From contig NZ_AP022590.1 of the NCBI RefSeq assembly GCF_010731775.1, positions 1,550,001-1,614,000 on the forward strand: 64,000 nt of DNA, read 5' to 3'. The position numbers and the translations under genes are program-made. The notes beneath the pieces were generated by a model. It did no database searches, had not been told where the DNA came from, and worked only from the letters and a program-made list of their open reading frames with translations. This document shows, one piece after another, positions 53,078-61,879 of the stretch (position 1 is the first letter of the stretch; the number at the start of each line of letters is the position of its first letter). This stretch comes from Mycobacterium mantenii. GTDB taxonomy: Bacteria; Actinomycetota; Actinomycetes; Mycobacteriales; Mycobacteriaceae.

Positions 53078-53656
53078 CTAGTTGGGCCAGCGGCTTCGCA
53101 GGATCTCCGGCGCCCACGCGGGCCAGTCGGGTTTGCCGATGGTCAGCCCGCCGCTGAGCCGCGCGATGATGCACGGGCCGCGCAGGCGGCTGTTGTCGTA
53201 GACCGTCGTGAGATCGGACAAGGCGATGGCCTCGGCGACCGGCGTCCACAGCCGGCGATGGCGCTGACGGATCTTGCCTTCCGGCACGTCGTGACCGCCG
53301 GCTCGCACGCGGTGCCGGACACGTTCGACCGCAAGATCTTCCGGAATGACAACCACGTGCAGGACGACGGTGAAGCCGGCGCGGCGGGCGGCGTGGATCA
53401 GGTCCAGCTTCGAGGGGTGGGAAAACACGGTCTCGGCAATGAAGGACCGGCCCAGGTCGATCAGCTTTGCACGGGTGTCGGCCGCGATGCGCGCGGCGTC
53501 GTAGGAGTGTGCCGCCGCATCCTGGGGCCAGCGCTGCCTTGCGATTTCGTCGGCGTTGACCACGAGGCTGCCCGGCAACAGCGGCGCCAAGGTGAACGCG
53601 ATGAACGTCGACTTGCCGGCACCGTTGGGCCCGACGACCAGGTCGAGTCGATCCAT
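53078..53656 (-). CDS. Zeta-toxin-like P-loop kinase
   Basis: 192 aa. Walker A GPNGAGKSTFI (residues 9-19), then NADEIARQRWP, the region after which zeta toxins place catalytic residues, and ETVFSHPSKLDLI with an arginine-rich end (RHRRLWTPVAEAI). Zeta toxins phosphorylate UDP-N-acetylglucosamine and so block wall synthesis. It follows an antitoxin-like gene by 30 nt. The ATG at 53656 has no ribosome site, consistent with weaker expression than the antitoxin. Confidence 0.8.
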   Translation of the reverse strand: MDRLDLVVGPNGAGKSTFIAFTLAPLLPGSLVVNADEIARQRWPQDAAAHSYDAARIAADTRAKLIDLGRSFIAETVFSHPSKLDLIHAARRAGFTVVLHVVVIPEDLAVERVRHRVRAGGHDVPEGKIRQRHRRLWTPVAEAIALSDLTTVYDNSRLRGPCIIARLSGGLTIGKPDWPAWAPEILRSRWPN

Positions 53657-53686
53657 CGGAACGCCGCGCCGCGGGCCGGAGCCGGG

Positions 53687-54076
53687 TCAGCGCCCGCCCG
53701 CGAGCACCACCGCGGCGCCGTCGGGACGGTACTCGACGATCTCGCCGTCGTCGTTGAGGGCGACCGTGGTGACGCCCTGCCCGGCCAGCGTCGCCCCGTA
53801 GTTCGTGCGCGCCAGGCTTTCTTCGATGGCCGCGGAGATCTCGGCGTTGAACACCACGCCCTCCTCGACGGTGAGCTCGCCGGTCGCGAGCTGGCCGGCG
53901 AGCGCGGCTTCCACCCGCCGCCGCGAGGCGGTGTGCTGGCTGGACACTGCGCGCCCGACCCGAGCCCAATGGTCGAGTTGCTGCTTGGCCGAGCGGCTCT
54001 GCCGGGCGCCTTCCGCCGCCGCGCTGTCCATCAGGTCGGACGCGACCCGCGTGACACGATCGAGGGCCTCCGCCAT
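53687..54076 (-). CDS. ParD-like antitoxin
   Basis: 129 aa. AEALDRVTRVASDLMDSAAAEGARQSRSAKQQLDHWARVGRAV (about residues 2-44) fits the ParD-like antitoxin family found with zeta-like toxins in actinobacteria. The C-terminal region (YRPDGAAVVLAGGR) is compatible with toxin binding. GGAGGA 6 nt upstream of the ATG at 54076 supports that start over 54097. Upstream of the toxin gene on the same strand. Confidence 0.75.
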   Translation of the reverse strand: MAEALDRVTRVASDLMDSAAAEGARQSRSAKQQLDHWARVGRAVSSQHTASRRRVEAALAGQLATGELTVEEGVVFNAEISAAIEESLARTNYGATLAGQGVTTVALNDDGEIVEYRPDGAAVVLAGGR

Positions 54077-54144
54077 GGCTTTCCTCCAATGCAGCACTCC
54101 GTTACAACCCGTAGCATAATGCTACACGCACGGTTGCGCCCAGG

Positions 54145-54639
54145 CTACTCGCGAGCCTTCACGACGGCGTCCACGATCGCGTCGACGCCGCGACCGACAT
54201 CGACGGTCATGCCGGCCTCGTCCGAGCCCAGAGGCTCTAGGGTGTCCAGTTGCGACCGCAACAGCGCGACCGGCATGAAGTGGTCGGTCCGCGCAGCCAA
54301 CCGGCCGCCGATCAGTTCCGCCGAACCCGAGAGGTGCAGGAACTCCATGCCCGGGCAGTGCGCGCGCAGCTGGTCGCGGTATTTCCTTTTCAGCGCCGAA
54401 CAACTCACCACGGCGCCGTCGCGGTGGGCGGCCAACCATTCGCCGACCCTTTCCAGCCAGGGATAGCGATCGCCGTCGTCGAGGGGCTCACCAGCCGCCA
54501 TCTTGGCGATGTTGGCCGCCGGGTGCAGAGTGTCGGCGTCGACGAACGGCACCCGCAAGCGTTGGGCGAGCGCCGCCCCCACCGTCGACTTGCCCGATCC
54601 GGAGACGCCCATCACCACGACGGGGGCCGATCCGCTCAC
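54145..54639 (-). CDS. gntK: Gluconokinase
   Basis: 164 aa. P-loop GVSGSGKSTVGAALA (about residues 10-24), the FVDADTLHPAANIAKMAAGEPLDDGDRYPWL substrate element unique to GntK-type gluconokinases, and CSALKRKYRD. It phosphorylates gluconate to 6-phosphogluconate for the pentose phosphate path. The GTG start at 54639 overlaps the stop of the kinase-like fusion gene (GTGA). Confidence 0.93.
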   Translation of the reverse strand: MSGSAPVVVMGVSGSGKSTVGAALAQRLRVPFVDADTLHPAANIAKMAAGEPLDDGDRYPWLERVGEWLAAHRDGAVVSCSALKRKYRDQLRAHCPGMEFLHLSGSAELIGGRLAARTDHFMPVALLRSQLDTLEPLGSDEAGMTVDVGRGVDAIVDAVVKARE

Positions 54640-56657
54640 CCGGTGCGTTCGCCGAGGTTGCGGTTCCATTCCAGCCAACCGACACCGCTACGCCCGTCGG
54701 CGGTGCTGATCGTGGCCCAGACGCGGGGAAACTGGCTGACCCGCCCGTCCGTCGCGACGAGCCGGACCGGTGCCTGACCGCGCACGTCCACGTTCGCGGT
54801 GATCGCCCCCGGTTCGAGCACCAGTGTTGCGTCGAGCGGTAACCCGTTGCCGGCGAACGATTCTCGCGAGTCAACGGTCTGCAGCTCGGTGACCTTGCCG
54901 TCGGCTCCCTGCTCATAGCCGATGCTGAATGCGGGCGCGCCGGGAATCCGGATGTTCACCGCGTGCAGATGCGTGCCGTCGTGCAGGTGCAGCGCGCTCC
55001 ACATCCAATCCATGCCCCACCAATCGCGCACGCCCCAGGAGTGATCACGCTGGCCGGGAACCGCATCCACCCGGTAGCCGGTGCCGTCGATCGTGACACT
55101 CCCTGAAACGGTGCACGGAATCTCATAACGCGTCGTCAACCCGTACTTGTACGGGGTGCCGTCGGTGGCCCACACCAGGTTCATCGTCATCTCGACCGGG
55201 GTGCCGGGCTCGCCGGCCAACAACGCCGATGGGTCGGCGTAGGCCTGGCCCCGCGCCCGCACGTCGACGCGATAGCTCTGCAGGGGCGTGTCGGCGGCGT
55301 GAACGAGCTCGAAATCATCGGTCCGCACGGCCCACGGGTCCGGCGGCAGCGTCACTTGCGCGTCGACGGCGACGGTCGGCATGTCGGGGCCGCACAACAG
55401 CACGTGCACCCACGCGGTCCGCTCGTTGGCCACCCGGCCGAGGCGGAACCAGCCGCCCAATCCCTGTGCCGCATCGGCGAAGTCGGCGTACCAGCTTTCG
55501 CTCCACAGCGGTTCGGCCGTGGGGTCGTGGGCCAATTCGTCCTCCGGCGACGGCTGCAACGGTTCGGGTGCCACCGCGGCGGGCAGCGTCGACAGCGCGT
55601 CCGTGTCGAGGACATGGTCGCAGTGCCGGCGCAGCATCGTCATGAACATCTGGTCGCCGCGATCGGTGCGCTCGACCAGCATCGACGAGACGATCGCCAT
55701 CATTACCCCGAAGAAGCTCTGCCGGCGGACGCCGTCGGCGACGTCGGTCAGCGTGAGGGGCGCCTCGGGTCCCAGCGCCTCGTGGTAGGCCCGCAGCAGC
55801 GCGTCGTAGTGCTGCCGGCGATCCTCGGTGGCCAACGCGCAACCGAGGAAGTACGCCAGGTCGGTCAGCGCCGGGCCCCAGGACACGGTCTGCCAATCGA
55901 CCACCGTCAGCGCGCGATCGGCGCCCTCGGTGCCGAAAAGCATGTTGTCCAGTCGGTAGTCGCCGTGCACCAGCCCCTGGATCCGGCCCGGACCGGACGC
56001 CTCGGCCTCTTGGGCCAGGTAGCCGTCGAACGCGGCGACCAGGCGTTCGCACACCACGCGGTGCTCCGGTGCGATCTGGTCGCCGTAACGGTCGGCGAAA
56101 CCGGCGTACAGCGGGGTGATCATCGCCTGGTTCAGTGGGGCCTCCCGGTTGAACCACGGCGCCTCGGCCAGCGAGGGGTCGCCCAGCAGTGGTCCGTGCA
56201 GCCGTCCCAGTTCGACGACACCGAGCCGGGCCTGTTCGACTGTGGCGCCCGCGATTTCATCGCCGACTACGGCCGGACCGGCATCGCCCAGCAGCAGGTC
56301 GAACACGCCCGTCGAGGTGTCGACCGCGGCGTGGTAGCAGGGCGTTACAGGTCCGCCCAGGCGTGGCGCGATGTCGCCGTAGAAGCGCACCTCGCGCTCG
56401 TAGAGCCCCAGCGCCAGCCCGGTCTGCCGGCTCACCGGATCGGTGGCCGCGACCTTCAGCACCACCGACTCGGGCCCATTCGCAGTCCCCTCGGCCTCGG
56501 CATAGCTGAGCCGGATGCGGTAGCACTCGCTCATCTGGCCGGTGCCGATGCGCTCCACCGAGAAGTCGGCGATGGGTCCGGTGCCGATCACCGCGGCCAA
56601 CCAGGTGGCGCTGAGGTCACTGGGTCGTTCGATGACTTGCTCGGTCTCGGCATGCAT
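54636..56657 (-). CDS. Fusion of an aminoglycoside/ecdysteroid-kinase-like domain to a beta-strand C-terminal domain
   Basis: 673 aa. Residues about 1-340 form an APH/CHK kinase fold: HGDYRLDNMLF catalytic loop (about 232-242) and VVDWQTVSWG metal-binding DFG-like site (about 256). Residues about 385-673 form a separate domain with many strands and Trp-rich stretches (DHSWGVRDWWGMDWMWSALHLHDG), of the kind found in DUF7064/DUF7065-type proteins. The combination suggests a small-molecule phosphotransferase acting on a hydrophobic alcohol. Coupled to gntK. Confidence 0.75.
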   Translation of the reverse strand: MHAETEQVIERPSDLSATWLAAVIGTGPIADFSVERIGTGQMSECYRIRLSYAEAEGTANGPESVVLKVAATDPVSRQTGLALGLYEREVRFYGDIAPRLGGPVTPCYHAAVDTSTGVFDLLLGDAGPAVVGDEIAGATVEQARLGVVELGRLHGPLLGDPSLAEAPWFNREAPLNQAMITPLYAGFADRYGDQIAPEHRVVCERLVAAFDGYLAQEAEASGPGRIQGLVHGDYRLDNMLFGTEGADRALTVVDWQTVSWGPALTDLAYFLGCALATEDRRQHYDALLRAYHEALGPEAPLTLTDVADGVRRQSFFGVMMAIVSSMLVERTDRGDQMFMTMLRRHCDHVLDTDALSTLPAAVAPEPLQPSPEDELAHDPTAEPLWSESWYADFADAAQGLGGWFRLGRVANERTAWVHVLLCGPDMPTVAVDAQVTLPPDPWAVRTDDFELVHAADTPLQSYRVDVRARGQAYADPSALLAGEPGTPVEMTMNLVWATDGTPYKYGLTTRYEIPCTVSGSVTIDGTGYRVDAVPGQRDHSWGVRDWWGMDWMWSALHLHDGTHLHAVNIRIPGAPAFSIGYEQGADGKVTELQTVDSRESFAGNGLPLDATLVLEPGAITANVDVRGQAPVRLVATDGRVSQFPRVWATISTADGRSGVGWLEWNRNLGERTG

Positions 56658-56675
56658 GAGGGCTAGCGTGCCAGG

Positions 56676-58193
56676 TCAATGCGCCAGTGAGAAGCCGTCC
56701 CAGGCCATCCGCCGGTGCGGGTGTGGATCGAACTCGACGCGAGACTTACGGTCGAAAACCATCACCGCACGTTCGTCGGCGGTGTAGAGGGGCCAGTCCT
56801 CTCCCGGCACGCCGGTTCGGCTGAACGCGCGCCAGCGCCGTTGCACCTGATTGCTCACCCGCAACGCGCCGCGCCGATCCGCCGCCGCGGTCAACAACGC
56901 GCCGAATCGGGTGCGGTAGACGTCGAAAACCGCGAGCAACTCGGTGGCGTGGGTGGCTCCGAAGCCGGACCAGCGCAGCGTGCGCGGCGCGTAGTCATAC
57001 CGGTAGAGGTAGGTCGGCGCGTGCGTGCCGTGCGCCTCCGCGATCTGCCAGGCCGCCGAGGCGAACGCGAAATCGCCGCCGAGCTGGATGCACGCGGCCC
57101 GCTCGGGATAGTCGGGATATGCGGCGGTAATGCGCTCGCGGACAGCGGGTTCGGCCTCGGCCAGCAGTTCTTCGACCATCGTCTCGTTGGTCGGCAACAT
57201 CGCCAGGAAGCGGGTGAACAACCGTCCTTCCTCGGCATTCGTGCCCACGATCAGCGGGACCCGGTGGGCCTCACCGCGCCGCATCGCCTCGACCGGATCC
57301 CTCGGCAGGATGTCGTCGCCGAAGACGGGGCCAATTGGGAAGGCGCCCAGTCTCTTCTGCATTCCCTCGTCGATCAATCGGTGTTGAGTCTCCACCAGTT
57401 GAGCCGAGGACGCCTGCATCAGTGCGTTTGCGGCATCCTGCTTGCGCACCCCGAGCAGGTTGGCGAACCGGTTCGCGAACTCCGCGGCAACCTCTTTCGA
57501 GCGCACCAGACCCGACGCCGGGCTTTCCGAGATCGCGCGGGCGAACAACCCCTGAGCGGCGGGCACCGCCAGCAGCGAGGCGGTAATGCACGCGCCCGCG
57601 CTCTCGCCGAAAATGGTGACGTTGTCGGGGTCACCGCCGAATCCCGCGATGTTGTCGCGAACCCACTGCAGCGCCAGCACCAGATCGCGCAGGTACAGGT
57701 TGCTGTCGATGGTGGTCTCCGGCGTCGACAGCGACGAAAAGTCCACGCACCCCAGCGCGCCCAGCCGGTAGTTCACCGACACGTAGACGCATCCCCGGCG
57801 TGCCAGCGCCGCGCCGTCGTACAGCGGTGTCGCCGAACTGCCCAGAAAGTAGCCGCCGCCGTGGATGAACACCATGACCGGCAGCGGCCCCTCGGCGTCG
57901 CCTTCGGGCGCCACCACGTTGAGGGTGAGGCAGTCCTCGCTCATCGGCTGATAGCGACCTCCCAAGCCCGACATGCCGAGCAGGGTGTAGCGGCGCTGCT
58001 GGGGCGCGCAGTTGCCGAAGCCGTGGCAGTGCCGGACACCCGACCACGGCAGCGCCGGCTGGGGCGCCCGGAAGCGCAGGCGGCCCACCGGCGGACGGGC
58101 ATACGGGATCGACCGCCAACGATTGACCCCGTCGCGGGTGAAGCCTTCGACGGTGCCGATGGCCGTGCGTGCGCGGACAGTGCGGTCATGCAT
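56676..58193 (-). CDS. lipT: Carboxylesterase type B, LipT (Rv2045c-like)
   Basis: 505 aa. Type B carboxylesterase elements: EDCLTLNVVAPEG, oxyanion FIHGGGYFLG (about 110-120), nucleophile GESAGA (about 195-200), and the acid and His regions in NAEEGRLF and GFGATHATEL. Length and position after pncA and before lppI match M. tuberculosis LipT. No signal peptide is present. It hydrolyses short- to medium-chain esters. Confidence 0.9.
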   Translation of the reverse strand: MHDRTVRARTAIGTVEGFTRDGVNRWRSIPYARPPVGRLRFRAPQPALPWSGVRHCHGFGNCAPQQRRYTLLGMSGLGGRYQPMSEDCLTLNVVAPEGDAEGPLPVMVFIHGGGYFLGSSATPLYDGAALARRGCVYVSVNYRLGALGCVDFSSLSTPETTIDSNLYLRDLVLALQWVRDNIAGFGGDPDNVTIFGESAGACITASLLAVPAAQGLFARAISESPASGLVRSKEVAAEFANRFANLLGVRKQDAANALMQASSAQLVETQHRLIDEGMQKRLGAFPIGPVFGDDILPRDPVEAMRRGEAHRVPLIVGTNAEEGRLFTRFLAMLPTNETMVEELLAEAEPAVRERITAAYPDYPERAACIQLGGDFAFASAAWQIAEAHGTHAPTYLYRYDYAPRTLRWSGFGATHATELLAVFDVYRTRFGALLTAAADRRGALRVSNQVQRRWRAFSRTGVPGEDWPLYTADERAVMVFDRKSRVEFDPHPHRRMAWDGFSLAH

Positions 58194-58272
58194 AACCCGA
58201 CGGTAACCGACATGACGGTGATAACGCGCGCGCAGCGCCTTAATCGCCCGGCGCGGCGGTTAGCCTGACTGG

Positions 58273-58950
58273 ATGCGGAAAGCTGCGATGATCGCCGCGT
58301 CATTACTGGTCGCCGGGTGCTCACACACCACGGGCGGGGGCGGCCCGAGCCAGACTCCGAACACGACACAGGTGTCCGGTTTCTCCCCAACGAACACCCC
58401 ATCCGGCAGCGCTCCGGCAGGGGCGCCGAGTGCCAAGGCGCCGATATCGGACGTCATCGCCTGGATCGAGGCCGGCCACCCCGCCGATCCGGGTCGCTTT
58501 CACACGGCCACCCGCGAGGGCACGGCCACGCCGTTGGGTGACGACATCGCGCTGACGGCCATGGCCGGCAAGGTTTCCTGCATGACCGATGCCAAACGCA
58601 CCGGCAACGCCCTGGAGTGCCTGGTGAGCTTGACCAATCCCCCGCCGGCGCCCGCGACGGCCTACGGCCAATGGCACGGCGGTTGGATCAGCTTCGACGG
58701 GGTGAACCTGCAGGTCGGGTCAGCCCGCGCGGATCCGGGTCCCTTCATCAACGGCAACGGATCGGAACTGGCGAATGGGGATTCGCTGTCGTTCGGCGAC
58801 TACCGGTGTCGCGCCGACCAGGCCGGCCTGTATTGCGTGAACTACGCGCACCAGTCGGCGGCCAAATTCAGTCCCGCCGGTATCGAGCCGTTCGGATGCC
58901 TGAAGTCGACGCCGCCACCGGATGGCGTCGGCACGGCGTTCAGCTGCTGA
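58273..58950 (+). CDS. lppI: Lipoprotein LppI-like (Rv2046)
   Basis: 225 aa. Signal with lipobox VAGC (Cys16), then a Ser/Pro/Gly/Thr-rich linker, then a folded domain with three or four cysteines (KVSCMTDAKR, LECLVSLTNPP, YRCRADQAGLYCVNY, FGCLK) that probably form disulfides. It follows lipT divergently as lppI does in M. tuberculosis. Function is unknown. Its end overlaps the SDR gene by 11 nt on the other strand. Confidence 0.85.
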   Translation: MRKAAMIAASLLVAGCSHTTGGGGPSQTPNTTQVSGFSPTNTPSGSAPAGAPSAKAPISDVIAWIEAGHPADPGRFHTATREGTATPLGDDIALTAMAGKVSCMTDAKRTGNALECLVSLTNPPPAPATAYGQWHGGWISFDGVNLQVGSARADPGPFINGNGSELANGDSLSFGDYRCRADQAGLYCVNYAHQSAAKFSPAGIEPFGCLKSTPPPDGVGTAFSC

Positions 58951-59917
58951 GACCGGCCATGATGGTGGCGAAAAGCTCGCTCATTTCGTCACCGGGCCCA
59001 CCGGGCACGGTGTAACCGGCTTCGTCGCGGATGTCGTTCAGATGGTCGCGCACGTCCTCGACGGAGAGTGCAGGGCTGTAGAAGCCCTTCGTCCGCCCGA
59101 TGAAGAATCGCGAAACATGGCCCGCGCCAACGGTGTAGATCTCCCCCGACACCGGGCAGTCACGATGCGTCAGGAAGGCCGCCACCGGAGCTACCAGAGC
59201 CGGATCGAGCTTCTGAAGATATTGGCCCACAAGGTCATCCAGCACCACCTGGGCGTCCGCGTCGTCCGGCCGGACGGCACCGTCCACGGAGTGCGCCAGC
59301 ATCCGGGTGTAGGCGATGGGGGCGATGGCGTTGACCTTGATGTCGCGGCCGGCGGCTTCGGCGGCGAGAACCCGGGTCAGGCCGATCAACCCGGTCTTGG
59401 CCGAGCCGTAGTTGCTCATGCCGGTAGCCCCGAGTATTCCCGCGGCCGAACAGGTATTGAGGATGCGGCCATATCCCTGTTCGCACATCACTTTCCAAGC
59501 CGGCCTCGTCACGTAGCAGGCGCCCTTCAGGTGCACGTCCAGCAGCGGCTCGAACCGATCCGCGGTCATATCCTCGAATAGTGCGTCCCCCACGATGCCG
59601 GCGTTGTTGATCACGATGTCGACTCGGCCCCACACGTTCAGGGCGGCGTCGATAATCGACCGTGCGCCTTCGGGATCGGTCACGCTGTGGCTGTCGGCGA
59701 CCGCCTCGCCGCCCAACTCGCGGATCTCGTCGGCGACGGCGCCCGCCGCCGCGGCATCGGATCCGTTCCCGGTCACCGAGCCGCCGATATCGTTGACGAC
59801 GATGCGGGCGCCACGTGAGGCGAGCAGCAACGCGTACTGCCGCCCCAGACCGCCCCCGGCGCCGGTGATCACGGCCACCTGGTCATCGAACCGCAACTCG
59901 CTCGTCGGCATCGTCAT
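58940..59917 (-). CDS. Short-chain dehydrogenase/reductase
   Basis: 325 aa. Cofactor site TGAGGGLGRQYA (about residues 18-29), the NNAG motif in VINNAGIVGD, catalytic Ser in TCSAAGI and YGSAK (Tyr and Lys). The extra C-terminal 60 residues and VNDIGG resemble the 3-hydroxyacyl-CoA dehydrogenase part of MFE-2-type proteins. It lies 4 nt upstream-to-downstream from the P450 gene, so the two probably form an operon acting on one lipid or steroid substrate. Confidence 0.85.
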   Translation of the reverse strand: MTMPTSELRFDDQVAVITGAGGGLGRQYALLLASRGARIVVNDIGGSVTGNGSDAAAAGAVADEIRELGGEAVADSHSVTDPEGARSIIDAALNVWGRVDIVINNAGIVGDALFEDMTADRFEPLLDVHLKGACYVTRPAWKVMCEQGYGRILNTCSAAGILGATGMSNYGSAKTGLIGLTRVLAAEAAGRDIKVNAIAPIAYTRMLAHSVDGAVRPDDADAQVVLDDLVGQYLQKLDPALVAPVAAFLTHRDCPVSGEIYTVGAGHVSRFFIGRTKGFYSPALSVEDVRDHLNDIRDEAGYTVPGGPGDEMSELFATIMAGLSS

Positions 59918-59921
59918 CAGC

Positions 59922-61145
59922 TCACCAGCTCACCAGAAGTTCTTTCATGCCATAGATGTTGGCTTTCTTGAATTGCAATTCGCTCGCCGGCACCGCCAGT
60001 TTCAGTCCGGGCAGGCGGCGTGCCAGCGTGGCGAACGCCACCTGCATCTCGACGCGGGCCAGGTTCGCGCCGATGCATTGATGCACCCCGTAGCCGAATC
60101 CCAAGTGCCCACGGGTGTTTCGGTCGACGTCTAGGGATTCGGGATGGTCGACGAATTCGGTGTCCCAGTTCCCGGCCAGCAGGCTCATCATCACGAACTC
60201 CCCGGCGCGGATCAGCTGACCACCGATCATCAGATCTTCGGTGGCCACGCGGTCGACCTGGCTGTGCACGATGGTCAGGTAGCGCATGAGTTCTTCGACG
60301 ACATTCGCGATGACGGCGGGATCGTCGGTCTGCCCGAGCCGCTCGAACACGTCGGGATGTTCCAGCAGCGCAACCGTTCCCAGTGAAATCATGTTGGCGG
60401 TGGTTTCGTGGCCGGCCTGCATCATGATCACGCTGTTCATGGCCGTGGTGGCGTGGTCGAGTTGCCCCGTCGCCACATATTCGGTCAGGAGGTGGCTGAT
60501 CAGGTCGTCGCCGGGTTCGCGCTCTTTGCGCTCCACCAGCTCCTCGATATAGGCGTACATCGCCCCGAACGCCTGGCCCTTTTGCGCGTCGGTGGATTTC
60601 TGGTCAAGGCCGGTCGTGGTGTTGTGCTGGAAGAGTTCAAGGTCTTCCGGCGGCACTCCCAGCAACAGCGCGATCACCATTGACGGCACCGGCAAGGCGA
60701 ATTCACGCACCAGATCGGCCGGCGCGCCGTTGTCGATCATCTGCCCTAGGTAGTGGTCGACCATGTCCTGAATGTGCGGCCGCATCGATTCGCAACGCCG
60801 GAAGGTGAAGTTGCCGGTCATCATCCGCCGCAACCGATGATGCTCGGGATCATCGGTGCGCGCGAACATCACCGGGACCTTGTTGTCGGCGTCCGTCGGC
60901 ATGATGGAGTCCGGAATGGTCTTCGCCGATAACCGGGGATCGACCAGCGCCGCCCTGATGTCCCGATAGCGGCTGACCACCCAGACCGGGTTGCCCTGAA
61001 ACATCGCCCGCTGCAGCCCGGGCCGCTCCCGCCAGTCGGCGAAGTCGGCCGGCGGCGCAAGCGGACACTGCGCGGCCCGCGGGATGGGCAACACGGGAAG
61101 GTCGGCGTCCGAGCAGGAATCGGTCGTCTCGAAAGATATTGACAT
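59922..61145 (-). CDS. Cytochrome P450
   Basis: 407 aa. Oxygen-binding I-helix AGHETTANM (about residues 240-248), ExxR in EELMRYL, and the haem loop FGYGVHQCIGANLAR with Cys at about 353. It is of the CYP105-like actinobacterial group and soluble. Needs ferredoxin partners not present here. Expression is probably set by the divergent TetR gene through two palindromes in the shared region. Confidence 0.93.
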   Translation of the reverse strand: MSISFETTDSCSDADLPVLPIPRAAQCPLAPPADFADWRERPGLQRAMFQGNPVWVVSRYRDIRAALVDPRLSAKTIPDSIMPTDADNKVPVMFARTDDPEHHRLRRMMTGNFTFRRCESMRPHIQDMVDHYLGQMIDNGAPADLVREFALPVPSMVIALLLGVPPEDLELFQHNTTTGLDQKSTDAQKGQAFGAMYAYIEELVERKEREPGDDLISHLLTEYVATGQLDHATTAMNSVIMMQAGHETTANMISLGTVALLEHPDVFERLGQTDDPAVIANVVEELMRYLTIVHSQVDRVATEDLMIGGQLIRAGEFVMMSLLAGNWDTEFVDHPESLDVDRNTRGHLGFGYGVHQCIGANLARVEMQVAFATLARRLPGLKLAVPASELQFKKANIYGMKELLVSW

Positions 61146-61161
61146 GGCCTATGTTTCCCAC

Positions 61162-61174
61162 TAACTGTCAGTTA
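61162..61174. promoter_or_regulatory. Palindrome, TetR operator candidate 1
   Basis: TAACTGTCAGTTA is a perfect palindrome with a single central T. It lies 17-29 nt upstream of the P450 start and repeats the 11-mer AACTGTCAGTT of the second site. Confidence 0.65.
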
Positions 61175-61215
61175 TCTGCCAGTTGTAGAGCGTAGAGCGC
61201 AGGTTGTTGGCAGTC

Positions 61216-61226
61216 AACTGTCAGTT
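61216..61226. promoter_or_regulatory. Palindrome, TetR operator candidate 2
   Basis: AACTGTCAGTT, the same 11-mer as the site at 61163-61173, 12 nt before the TetR start. Two identical sites in a 92-nt divergent region suggest control of both genes. Confidence 0.65.
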
Positions 61227-61237
61227 AGGCTGTCAGA

Positions 61238-61867
61238 ATGACCGCGGTTGAGGACCGGCCGTTGCGTGCGGACGCGGCTCGCAACGTCGAGCGCATCCTG
61301 CGCGCGGCGCGCGAGGTCTATGCCGAATCGGGACCGGACGCCCCCGTGGAAGCGGTCGCGCGCCGCGCCGGCGTCGGCGAGCGAACCCTCTACCGCCGGT
61401 TTCCGGCGAAGGCCGACCTGGTGCGCGCCGCCCTGGACCAGAGCATCGCCGAGGACCTCACCCCGGTGATCGACCGTGCCCGCCTCGCAAAGGATCCGCT
61501 GCGCGGTCTGACCGAACTGATTGAAGCGGCGATATCGCTGGGGGCACGGGAACACCACCTGCTGACCGCCGCGCGCCGGGCCGGGTCGCTGACCTCCGAC
61601 ATCTCGGTGTCGCTCAACGCCGCGCTCGGCGACCTCGCCCGTGCGGGCCAGCGGGCCGGCAGCATCCGCGCCGACCTGGTCACCGACGACCTGCCCCGCC
61701 TGGTCGCGATGCTCTTCGGCGTGCTGTCGACCATGGATGCGGACAGCGACGGCTGGCGGCGCTATGTCGCCCTGATCATCGACGCGATATCGGTCAACGA
61801 GCGGCAGCCGTTGCCGCCGGCCACCGCATTGCGATATGAGGTGCAGCCGGACAGCTGGCCGCTGTGA
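61238..61867 (+). CDS. TetR-family regulator of the P450 unit
   Basis: 209 aa. LRADAARNVERILRAAREVYAESGPDAPVEAVARRAGVGERTLYRRFPAKADLV is a full TetR DNA-binding domain (about residues 8-60). The C-terminal domain (AREHHLLTAARRAGSLTSDIS) is of the TetR_C_33-like type. It is divergent from the P450/SDR operon with twin palindromes in between. It is inferred to repress P450 and itself. Confidence 0.88.
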   Translation: MTAVEDRPLRADAARNVERILRAAREVYAESGPDAPVEAVARRAGVGERTLYRRFPAKADLVRAALDQSIAEDLTPVIDRARLAKDPLRGLTELIEAAISLGAREHHLLTAARRAGSLTSDISVSLNAALGDLARAGQRAGSIRADLVTDDLPRLVAMLFGVLSTMDADSDGWRRYVALIIDAISVNERQPLPPATALRYEVQPDSWPL

Positions 61868-61879
61868 ACGAACGGCCGC

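Noticed and set aside
52484..54466. 660-aa plus-strand frame across the repeat gene, the zeta pair and gntK
   Set aside because: It runs through four well-supported genes in other frames and is Arg/Pro-rich throughout.
55299..56666. 455-aa open frame on the plus strand
   Set aside because: It is antisense to the kinase-like fusion gene; composition is typical of high-GC shadow frames, rich in His, Gln, Arg and Val.
56715..58268. 517-aa open frame on the plus strand
   Set aside because: Antisense to lipT, whose esterase motifs are complete on the other strand.
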